DNA of 64,000 bases from Bacteroidaceae bacterium (GTDB taxonomy: Bacteria; Bacteroidota; Bacteroidia; Bacteroidales; Bacteroidaceae), in contig JAFTNZ010000007.1 in assembly GCA_017451645.1 (NCBI GenBank), positions 48,641 to 112,640 on the forward strand. The letters are read 5' to 3'. Each line of letters starts with the position of its first letter. Position 1 is the first letter of the stretch. Positions 56,896 through 64,000 of the stretch are shown piece after piece. The translations under genes and the position numbers were made by a program. The notes below the pieces were generated by a model. The model was not told the origin of the DNA, ran no database searches, and saw only the letters and a list, made by a program, of their open reading frames with translations.

Positions 56896-59558
56896 TACTT
56901 CAAGTTTTCATCCACTTCTTCTTCCCATTTTGTCATCGGCTCATTCATCAGCACACCGTCAATCTGGTGTACCACCGCATCCGACACCATGAAGATTTTG
57001 CGGGCATTACCGGTGCCCTCAAACCAGAATTCGCGGCAGATGTTGTTGTAGAGCCCGTCAGTAGTCAGCACATTGCGTGTGTTACCCAAATAGTCAACCA
57101 CTGTCAGCGCACCGTCACTGACATTGACACGAACGGGGTAGAAACGTCCGTTGGCCTCGTTGATTTTCATGGTTTCATAGTCGTAGTTCAGAATCGGCTC
57201 GCCGATAGAGTCTTTCTCCACAGCACCACCAATCATCACTGAATTATCCTGCAAGTGGCTACGTACGAACGACTCGATGCGTGTCTTGATAACCTCGCGT
57301 GCCTCCTTGGCATAGTCACTCTCATAGCCTGACGTGTTGTCGTCGGTGTAGATGCTGTCGTAGTACTCAAAGTGTTCCCAAGTAGGCAGCAGACCGTCGT
57401 CTATCAGCTTCTGGATAGCCTCGTTGGTGGGCACATACACGGTATAGTCGTAGTTCTGGAATAGGCGCATGTTGTAGTTCTCGCCCTCAGCACCACCGGC
57501 AGTACACTTCGATGAGGTTCCGGTCTCTGTAATCAGCATGTTCTGTTTGGGAGTCTCGGGATCGCCGCCAAAGAGCAGGTCGAGGAAGAGGCTGTATTCA
57601 GGATGCGCCTTCAGAGTAGCATAGACACTCTTCTGCGAAGACATCGGAGCCTGCGTTTCCAACTGGTATGACCGACCATTCTCAGGCTCGGTATAGATTT
57701 CTGTCACGGCAATGTCCGTACCATGCTCCATCTGCCATGCACCGGCCACCTTCATGGTGCCCGCCGTACCGGCATTGGCCACGCGGAGGAAAGTTCCTCC
57801 CTTGCTCTTGTAGTAGGTATGTCCGTCTTCCACATCGCCTACGATGATGAGCTGGTCGATGAGGTCTTCCAGACGGTTCTTCACCACGTCTGCATTCACA
57901 TCGTTCGACACTTTCACCCCCTTGGTGATGGTTCCGTCTTCAGCCACCGTGCAGTAGAAACGGCGGGCCGATACGGGGAAGTCCCTCTTGGTCTCATCGT
58001 AATAGAACTCAAGCATGGTCTGCTGGGTCTCACCGTAGTTGGCGGGGTCGAGATACCACAACAGGGCATCGTTGGTGGGCATGAAGAGGCTGTACTTGGA
58101 GTCCATAGAGTTCAGGTAAGGCAGGAACTCCAGGTAGTCGAACGAGCGGTAGAGCACATTCAGGATCTCCTCACGAATCAAAGCAGGGAAAGATACGCTG
58201 GCATAAGCACTCGGTGTGAACACCTTATTCACCACATAGACGATACCGTTGCAACCCATTGCTGCAGTGACGATATCCCCTTTCTCAATGCCCAACTTCA
58301 GCTGCGCGTCGTCGAGAATGTTCTCGAACTTGCTGGTGACACCTCTGGCCACAAACGACTCTATCATGTTCACCGACAGCAGTTCCTTCAGGGTCAGATC
58401 GGGCACACTGTCCAATTCGCCGAACTGCACCTTCAAGGGTGAACTTTCAAACCAGTCGGTCAGCGCTTCATCCGTAGGGACAATCATCACACCGGCATCG
58501 TAGTGCATATCCTGATCCATGGTGTTGGAGAACATGTAGTGATTCCATCCCGGGTCGAACGGCAAGCGGTTGGGGGCAGTCTCTCCATCCGGAGTCTCCG
58601 TCAAAGCGCCACCGGCTCCCCAGTCGCTGAAATAGCGGAGCACGAAGACGGAGTCACTGGTACCATAGAGACGGTTGTACTCGTCAGAGATGCTCTTGTT
58701 ATAATAAGGTGCGGAAAAGCGGTCAAGCAGTTTCGACCACAAGTGGGTGTTCACAGGATTACCGTCAATATCCTTAACGTTGCTCTGGCGGATGAGTTCA
58801 GCCATGTTGCTCGTAGGTTCGATCACCCCATCCACCTTATGGATGTATCCGTTCTTGCAGGTGATGTCGCGCTCGGTCACCATGCGTCCGTTCACCCAAG
58901 CCTCTCCGATAGAGGTTCCACGGAATCCGGTGAGGTAGTAGAGGTCTTCATCCGTAAACTTGTTGTATTCCATGAAAGCAGGGAAGAAATGGATCATGGG
59001 CGAAGAAGTGTTGTCCTTCATCAGCACGATGCCCTTCTTGTTCCGATGCTTTTCCCACACGGCTGTTTCCGGCATTTCATCAGGCCTCATGATATAGACT
59101 GAGTCGTAGATACTCAAAGCCGACTCGCGGCGCATACACTTGCCTGTTTCGGGCGGATTGCCGCTCACGTTCGACAATAGTTCAATCAAATAGGCATTGT
59201 TCACCATGGCACTGTTGAGCAACAGTTTCTTCTGTGCCGAGCTCAAGTCGTCATACCCGCTCACCCCCCATGAATTGTCCTTGAACCACTCAGCGTAGGC
59301 AGCATCATCAGCCACGAACAATGTTTTCGAACCCGTCTGGCGCAATACGTCTGTCAGTCCCAGGTCATCAATCAGCTTCAGAGTCGTCGTGTAGTTGCCT
59401 TCCTCCTGCAACCGCTCGTAGATGGAGTTTCCGAGCCACGAAGGCTGTCCGGTGAGGGTATCGTCCTCACACGACTGCAGCATCATGGTGGCACCCAACG
59501 CGAGGGCAGCGGCGAATGTGCTTCTGCCGACCCAATGTCTCATTGCTTTGCTTTCCAT
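56895..59558 (-). CDS. Four-domain fasciclin (FAS1) surface lipoprotein
   Basis: From ATG 59558, 887 residues; lipobox MMLQSCEDD, Cys30. In-frame starts at 59603 and 59543 are possible. Four FAS1-like units are visible by their core motifs: TLFVADDAAYAEWF (about 36-200), GVMIVPTDEALTDWF (about 265-455), YSLFMPTNDALLWYL (about 460-625) and YTVYVPTNEAIQKLI (about 650-870). Each closes near a hydrophobic strand such as NGYIHKVDGVIEP or DAVVHQIDGVLM. It is the first of the FAS1/SusC/SusD genes, coupled to SusC by TAATG. It probably contributes to surface polymer capture. Confidence 0.85.
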   Translation of the reverse strand: MESKAMRHWVGRSTFAAALALGATMMLQSCEDDTLTGQPSWLGNSIYERLQEEGNYTTTLKLIDDLGLTDVLRQTGSKTLFVADDAAYAEWFKDNSWGVSGYDDLSSAQKKLLLNSAMVNNAYLIELLSNVSGNPPETGKCMRRESALSIYDSVYIMRPDEMPETAVWEKHRNKKGIVLMKDNTSSPMIHFFPAFMEYNKFTDEDLYYLTGFRGTSIGEAWVNGRMVTERDITCKNGYIHKVDGVIEPTSNMAELIRQSNVKDIDGNPVNTHLWSKLLDRFSAPYYNKSISDEYNRLYGTSDSVFVLRYFSDWGAGGALTETPDGETAPNRLPFDPGWNHYMFSNTMDQDMHYDAGVMIVPTDEALTDWFESSPLKVQFGELDSVPDLTLKELLSVNMIESFVARGVTSKFENILDDAQLKLGIEKGDIVTAAMGCNGIVYVVNKVFTPSAYASVSFPALIREEILNVLYRSFDYLEFLPYLNSMDSKYSLFMPTNDALLWYLDPANYGETQQTMLEFYYDETKRDFPVSARRFYCTVAEDGTITKGVKVSNDVNADVVKNRLEDLIDQLIIVGDVEDGHTYYKSKGGTFLRVANAGTAGTMKVAGAWQMEHGTDIAVTEIYTEPENGRSYQLETQAPMSSQKSVYATLKAHPEYSLFLDLLFGGDPETPKQNMLITETGTSSKCTAGGAEGENYNMRLFQNYDYTVYVPTNEAIQKLIDDGLLPTWEHFEYYDSIYTDDNTSGYESDYAKEAREVIKTRIESFVRSHLQDNSVMIGGAVEKDSIGEPILNYDYETMKINEANGRFYPVRVNVSDGALTVVDYLGNTRNVLTTDGLYNNICREFWFEGTGNARKIFMVSDAVVHQIDGVLMNEPMTKWEEEVDENLK

Positions 59559-59920
59559 AAAGATGTCTTTAAAGTTATTGATTAAGTTATATTTTTCGTT
59601 CATTCTTTGTTCTTCATCCGGTTGGAGGAAAGGCCATAGGGCCGCTCCGTGCCTGCTGTTTTCCGGCTCCGTTTCTTTCTTCTGAGTAGGGCCGCGAGGC
59701 GACAGGCTCCTCGATGTTCACTCCTTGTTGTTTTCTTTTGTTTTTTCAGAATTAACCTCCTCCGCTACGCTCCCTGAGGCAGGAGGACTGTAAGGACTGT
59801 TTCTGTTTTCATCATATCAGTTCCAAGGCTACTTTCTTTTAAAGCAAGGAATCCGGAGGCAGTTTTTCCTGCCTCCGGTTCCCTCAATTGCTTATTTATC
59901 AAATTGTCATAAAGTCTTCA
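59559..59920. other. Intergenic region between the fasciclin gene and the 1210-aa protein gene
   Basis: It holds a hairpin with CCGGAGGCAG/CTGCCTCCGG arms and a second weak stem (CCTCCT 59756-59761 with AGGAGG 59781-59786). The T-rich and purine-rich stretches give no exact -7 box. A 16-codon frame starting near 59816 on the minus strand is probably chance. The distance suggests the fasciclin/SusCD genes may have their own transcription start. Confidence 0.5.
59853..59878 (-). terminator. Hairpin after the 1210-aa protein gene
   Basis: CCGGAGGCAG (59853-59862) pairs with CTGCCTCCGG (59869-59878), 6-nt loop. On the minus strand it is followed by ATTCCTTGCTTT, so the T-run is weak. It could partially terminate or protect the upstream transcript. 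Confidence 0.5.
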
Positions 59921-62900
59921 TTATTTCACGAAAGCCTTCTTGACAATCACTGTACCGTCTTCCAAGGTAGTCTTGACGATGTTCAGGCCCTTTTGGAGAC
60001 CGCTCATCTGCACACCGTTCAAGCCATATACCTGCACCTTGACAACAGCTGCCTGAGAAGGAACAGCCACCTCTTCGATACCTTCAGCAGAACTGTTTGT
60101 TCCGTGGTAGAAGAGTTTCCAGTTGTCCATGATCACCCAGTCGTTGGAGATGTACTCAGCCTTCTTCATACCGATACGGAGTGTCTGGCCTTCTGCAATG
60201 GTGATAACCACCTTGTTGTCTTTGTACTTGCCCAATTCGTCCATGTAGTTCACAGCAGAAACCATGCTACCGGGCAGATAAACTGTTGCACCACCGTCAG
60301 CTACGAACTCGCCTTCACCACTGTATCCGTTGTTCACGTCAGAAGCACCGGCTGAATAGTAAGAAACTGATGACTGGCGATACACAACAGAGTCTGTAGT
60401 CATGGCATAGAGGTAAGTGGTGTTGGCCTCTACACCTGCGCTCCACAATGCATAGTCGTTTTCAGTTGAACCGTTGCGGCTGAATCCATCCACTGTCAGG
60501 GTATAGGTACCTGCGGGCAGACCCGGAATGTCCTGATAGAGGTCGAATGCCTTCTGGTAATACTCGTAGGCAAATGCAGCCTTCTGTGTGTCATCGTTAC
60601 CGAAGCTGCCCTGTGCGCTATAGCTCCAGCCCTTGTCGGTGTTGGCTCCTTCTGTGTTGCCGAAGTCGGCAGAAGAGATGGCATTCGTACAATCTATCAC
60701 GTTGTCATCTGTTGCAGCACTCATATCACCGGGCAGTCTCAGTTTGACGCTGTACAATGCAATCTGGGCAAGCATTTCTCTTGCCTCGGCATTGGTGATA
60801 GCACTTGTTTCAGTTGCATCCATGGCATTGCCTGCCAATACGCTTGCCTCTGCGATAAGTTCTGCAGAAGCTTCTGAGGCAGAGATGAGTGCATAAAGTT
60901 CTTCGGCAGCAGTACCTAATTCAGCAAACAGCGCCATAGAGACCTCAATAGAGTCGTTTGTTGCATAGAGGGCAACCAATGCGTCGAACATGGCTTCACC
61001 ATCCGTACCTTCAACTACAGCCTTACCACCGGCGATAGCAGCCTCTACCTGTGCACGTACATCCTTCGCCATAGCATTGTCCTGCAAGTTAGCCTCACCG
61101 GCTACGATAGCATCTGACAAATAGGGCTGCACTTTGTCGGCACGCTTGCCCCAATAAATCATGCGGAAGTTGTCCCAGATAGCCCAAGTGTCGGCAGGCA
61201 GTTCGCCCTTCACACCGAGGCGGAGCACATCACCTTCCTTAGCCACCAGACCGTTGGCCGAAGCCTGATACATACCGGCAGTGAAAGCCTCACCGGCAGT
61301 CAGCATGGTGTTGGGATACCAATATTCGGGATCACCTGCATCCGGAGTTTCAGACCATGTGTCGGCGGCAGTGTACAATGTGTTGTAAGGCACCGGTTCG
61401 TCGAACACACACTTCATGCCAGACTTGTTGTTGTTCACATAGACGTGAGCAGGACAAATCTGCTGTCCTTCAGTGTAAAGGTTATAAGCTTCCTGATCGC
61501 GCTTGATACGGAAGAAGCCCTGGAGAGACACTTCGTAGATACCTACACCGGCATCCTTCACTTCCTGCCATGCATCGAATGTGATGGCATAGCCCTCCAT
61601 ACATTGAGAAGAGACGTTTGTCCAGTTACCGTTCCATCCGGGCACGTTAGCGGGGTTACTACCAGCACCCTGGCTGAAGTCAGCATTCACCAGGAAGAGG
61701 TCTGTAACATCCGAACCTTCGCTGTAGCTGTACTTCTTGGCCAACTCCATCATTTCCTCCAATTTGGCAGCCTCAGCGATGACCTCTTCTGTAGTCAGTC
61801 CCATCGCATTCAAGACATCCTCAGCCTCCAATTCGCAATAGTCGGCCAAGTCTTCCACATACTGGCCGGCCAAGTCTTCACGTGCAGCCAATGCAAGACC
61901 TTCAGACACTTTGGCTGAATAAGCAGCCCATGCTGCGATATTGGCATCGAGCACGGCAGCAGCCTCGTTGATGGCTTTCTGCACTGCAACAACCTCAGCA
62001 TAGGTAGAGGCGGTCGTAACTCGTGCAACCACAGCATTGTATTCATCCACCATACCATCAGTAGCCAACACATCTTCGTCATACTTCGGAGCGTTTGCCA
62101 CCAGGTTGTCCAACCACATCTGGTAAGCCTCAGCTTTACCACCGTAGTATTTCAGGCGCCAGTTGTCCCACAATACCCAATCTTCGCCAATCAGAGTCTC
62201 CTGCTTGATTCCCAACTGCATAGAGTCAGCCTCTACACCGAAGAAGAGAGTCACATCATACTTCGGGCCGAGCACCTCGTCATTGAAATAGGCCTCAGCG
62301 CCCTGCATATTGTTGGTCACATACCATGTCTTACCTTCAGCATCATTTGCTTGAGAAACTGTACCGACTCCCAGCTCTGCTTCAGAAGCACCGGCCCAGA
62401 TGTTGGCTATCTCTGCCTCGATGGTGTCAGTGCCGGAGATTCCATAAACCACAACACCATGTCCCAATCCCTGATTATAGTACTCAAATGCAGAAGCTGC
62501 ACTGATGGGGCGGCAATATCCGCGGAGAGTCACTGCCCAAACACCGGAAGGGATATTCTCGAGTTTCTGATAGTGATCGAACACATCATTGTAGTGCTCA
62601 GCCACATTGTAGCTGACAGCCCAATCAGAGTTAGAGTCCGTCCAACCGGTCTTTCCGTCGGTGTAGTCAGGATTTGCCAGCAACGAAGTCTTGTCATCCG
62701 GATTGCTGGGATCGACATTCATCATGTCGTACTGGGCAATAGCCTTACGCACAGCAACACAAGCTGCCTGAATATCTTCCACCGTAGCAGAAGCGTTGTT
62801 ATAGACAGCCTCGGCATCGGTCACGGGCACACCCTTCGTCTGGGCATCAGCGATAAGCCCCTTCAGGATTTCAGACTCATTGTAGATGTCCAACAAAGCC

Positions 62901-63553
62901 TCAAAAGCGCCACCTTCCTCAAGTGAAACAAAAGCCCAGTCAACATGCACATGCGGGTTGGCAGGATCCAAGAATGCCAAACACAAGGTTGTTGAACCGG
63001 GAGTTGCATTATTATTGGCATCTGTTGTCTTCAATGTGTCATTGTTTCCGAAATAGGTCTCGGGATGAGTATCCACCTGCCATTCCTGATAGTTAGGGGA
63101 GGCAACACCCATAGAGAGGCGGTAGTATGCATTGTCAGCATTCTTGGCCAGGTTCCAATAGTAGTTTGCCTGATTGCCTTTGTCCACATAGCTGCTTCCA
63201 CCCACATTGTCAATAAAGACATTTTTCACTGCATTGCTTTTGGCTATACAGGAGTCAAGGAACTCAACGGTAAACCCGTCCCAATCGGCACCTGCAGCCA
63301 CATACTGCTTGAAGGTCACTTTGTAAGCATTCTCAAATTCGCCCACACTGGAGTGTGTACCCCAATAGTTGGCACCGGTAAAGAACTTCTTGGCACCGAC
63401 GTTGTACATGTAGGCGTAAGTAACACCGTCTGTAGGAGCTTCAATCGGTGTCTTCAGTTCGAAGACCGGCTTCTGACGCTCTACAATGTCAGCCGACACT
63501 GCACCTGTACCCAACAGGGCAGCCCCAAAAATCAGTAGATTTTTAAGTTTCAT
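59921..63553 (-). CDS. Large secreted protein with three carbohydrate-binding-like modules
   Basis: From ATG 63553, 1210 residues with a signal peptide (GTGAVSA). An N-terminal domain (about 25-220) is followed by three related beta-sandwich modules. They close in nearly the same strand: DWVLWDNWRLKYYG (about 468), DTWAIWDNFRMIYWG (about 798) and DWVIMDNWKLFYHG (about 1148). Helical, FIVAR-like linkers lie between them. The C-terminus (VQVYGLNGVQMSGLQKGLNIVKTTL...KKAFVK) resembles type IX secretion C-terminal sorting domains. No catalytic residues are recognised. It may bind polysaccharide outside the cell and is the first gene after the promoter of the locus. Confidence 0.75.
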   Translation of the reverse strand: MKLKNLLIFGAALLGTGAVSADIVERQKPVFELKTPIEAPTDGVTYAYMYNVGAKKFFTGANYWGTHSSVGEFENAYKVTFKQYVAAGADWDGFTVEFLDSCIAKSNAVKNVFIDNVGGSSYVDKGNQANYYWNLAKNADNAYYRLSMGVASPNYQEWQVDTHPETYFGNNDTLKTTDANNNATPGSTTLCLAFLDPANPHVHVDWAFVSLEEGGAFEALLDIYNESEILKGLIADAQTKGVPVTDAEAVYNNASATVEDIQAACVAVRKAIAQYDMMNVDPSNPDDKTSLLANPDYTDGKTGWTDSNSDWAVSYNVAEHYNDVFDHYQKLENIPSGVWAVTLRGYCRPISAASAFEYYNQGLGHGVVVYGISGTDTIEAEIANIWAGASEAELGVGTVSQANDAEGKTWYVTNNMQGAEAYFNDEVLGPKYDVTLFFGVEADSMQLGIKQETLIGEDWVLWDNWRLKYYGGKAEAYQMWLDNLVANAPKYDEDVLATDGMVDEYNAVVARVTTASTYAEVVAVQKAINEAAAVLDANIAAWAAYSAKVSEGLALAAREDLAGQYVEDLADYCELEAEDVLNAMGLTTEEVIAEAAKLEEMMELAKKYSYSEGSDVTDLFLVNADFSQGAGSNPANVPGWNGNWTNVSSQCMEGYAITFDAWQEVKDAGVGIYEVSLQGFFRIKRDQEAYNLYTEGQQICPAHVYVNNNKSGMKCVFDEPVPYNTLYTAADTWSETPDAGDPEYWYPNTMLTAGEAFTAGMYQASANGLVAKEGDVLRLGVKGELPADTWAIWDNFRMIYWGKRADKVQPYLSDAIVAGEANLQDNAMAKDVRAQVEAAIAGGKAVVEGTDGEAMFDALVALYATNDSIEVSMALFAELGTAAEELYALISASEASAELIAEASVLAGNAMDATETSAITNAEAREMLAQIALYSVKLRLPGDMSAATDDNVIDCTNAISSADFGNTEGANTDKGWSYSAQGSFGNDDTQKAAFAYEYYQKAFDLYQDIPGLPAGTYTLTVDGFSRNGSTENDYALWSAGVEANTTYLYAMTTDSVVYRQSSVSYYSAGASDVNNGYSGEGEFVADGGATVYLPGSMVSAVNYMDELGKYKDNKVVITIAEGQTLRIGMKKAEYISNDWVIMDNWKLFYHGTNSSAEGIEEVAVPSQAAVVKVQVYGLNGVQMSGLQKGLNIVKTTLEDGTVIVKKAFVK

Positions 63554-63656
63554 AAGCATTTTACTTAAGTTAATAATAGTTGTTATTTAAATTGTTAATT
63601 GAATGATTTCACATCACTTCTCACGCCTATTGCTTCCAAAGGCACACTTGATTGGG

Positions 63657-63664
63657 CAAAGTTA
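63657..63664 (-). promoter_or_regulatory. -7 box of the 1210-aa protein gene / locus
   Basis: Minus strand TAACTTTG followed by CCC, an exact -7 match, about 105 bp upstream of the start at 63553. The -33 position is an A/T tract without TTTG. Confidence 0.6.
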
Positions 63665-63782
63665 TATAAAGCTGACTTAAAAAAAAAGAAAAACCGTCCG
63701 CGTTTAAGAACAATTAACAGTAACTTTTGAACCATCAAGACCGTTCGCGAACACAGCCTTAATGGAAAAGGAAAAATCAATG

Positions 63783-63880
63783 GAAAAGCAAAAAATGCGC
63801 CTTGCATTTTCCAAAATGCGGCTTGCATTTCGAAATATGCAAGCCGCATTTGAAAAAAAGCAAGGCGCATTGTCTTTTCC
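63783..63880. repeat. Nested ~98-nt palindrome
   Basis: Inner arms AATGCGGCTTGCAT (63815-63828) and ATGCAAGCCGCATT (63837-63850) are perfect with an 8-nt loop. Outer arms AATGCGCCTTGC (63794-63805) and GCAAGGCGCATT (63860-63871) are perfect. Flanks GGAAAAG (63783-63789) and CTTTTCC (63874-63880) also match. The two stems are separated by symmetric 9-nt internal loops. The arms are also direct repeats of a ~21-bp unit. Confidence 0.9.
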
Positions 63881-64000
63881 TGATTTCAGTAGACGTTTTT
63901 TTGTTTCATTAGCTAAAAAGGTTTACACCTTTCTTCTTGCCATACTGGAGATGTTTACGTTTTCTCCTATTCCCTACTGTTCGGCTTGACACTTCTGTCA

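Larger units (their letters stand above)
63560..64000. other. Terminal 441-bp region: promoter and nested palindrome
   Basis: It contains the leader and promoter of the 1210-aa protein gene (to 63664) and a ~98-nt palindrome (63783-63880). Open frames here simply read through the repeat and are not believed to be genes. The sequence 63881-64000 shows no recognised feature. Confidence 0.65.

Noticed and set aside
59756-59816. 16-codon leader peptide upstream of the four-FAS1 gene
   Set aside because: The frame starting near 59816 on the minus strand has no run of regulatory codons and no clear terminator/antiterminator pair; likely chance.
63595-63989. Open frames on both strands encoding MRLAF/MQAAF-type repeats
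   Set aside because: They are translations of the nested palindrome; there is no conserved protein or promoter.

Overview
The window looks like chromosomal DNA of a gut-type member of the order Bacteroidales (Bacteroides/Prevotella/Paraprevotella-like; the genus cannot be fixed by eye). The evidence is SusC/SusD pairs, Bacteroidetes-type promoters (-7 TAnnTTTG, sometimes with TTTG about 19-22 bp upstream), lipoproteins with acidic residues after the lipobox Cys, a BtuB-BtuG-type vitamin B12 locus, and the order coaX / outer-membrane protein / TPR / lptC / CNNM-CBS / PpiD. I found no rRNA, tRNA, CRISPR array, complete insertion sequence or phage module.

Layout. 1-3050: a PiT-type phosphate transporter cut by the window edge, a DUF805 protein, a DUF2752 protein and a polytopic membrane protein. 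3288-5282: a PorE-like TPR/PD40/OmpA lipoprotein behind a long inverted repeat. 5408-13015: an envelope and cofactor operon (coaX, OMP, TPR, lptC, CNNM/CBS protein, PpiD-like chaperone) ending in a terminator. 13234-14115: an Rpn-family nuclease. 14350-23370: two tandem cassettes. Each has the same unusual promoter (GTTAA-N6-TTAAC dyad, then a G7 or G8 tract, then a -7 box), a large secreted protein (698 aa; 1954 aa with a pectin methylesterase domain), a 50-residue peptide gene and an intrinsic terminator. The last ~890 bp of the cassettes are nearly identical. 23530-23600: a predicted small RNA on the minus strand. 23853-27212: GDP-L-fucose synthesis (manC, gmd, wcaG). 27307-32996, minus strand: trmB, ilvE, xseB, xseA and a hybrid histidine kinase with a periplasmic binding-protein-like sensor. 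33129-38770, minus strand: a B12 uptake operon (cobalamin riboswitch, btuB, btuG-like, btuF, btuC) with no btuD in the window. 38919-63553, minus strand: a polysaccharide-utilisation-type locus with two SusC/SusD pairs, three fasciclin (FAS1) lipoproteins, a GH128-like putative beta-1,3-glucanase and a large multi-module secreted protein. 63783-63880: a near-perfect ~98-nt nested palindrome.

How the genes fit together. GDP-fucose synthesis probably feeds surface glycan or glycoprotein fucosylation. The riboswitch-controlled genes bind and import corrinoids. The large minus-strand locus probably captures and cleaves a beta-glucan-like polymer, with FAS1 proteins in the place usually held by surface glycan-binding proteins. 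The twin cassettes display secreted carbohydrate-active or adhesive proteins. Their C-terminal domain is also recognisable in the GH128-like enzyme.

The least explained features are the poly-G promoters of the twin cassettes, the duplicated 50-aa peptides, the FAS1-rich locus, a terminator-like hairpin inside the start of lptC, and the free-standing small RNA. All functional calls come from reading the sequence; no searches were run.
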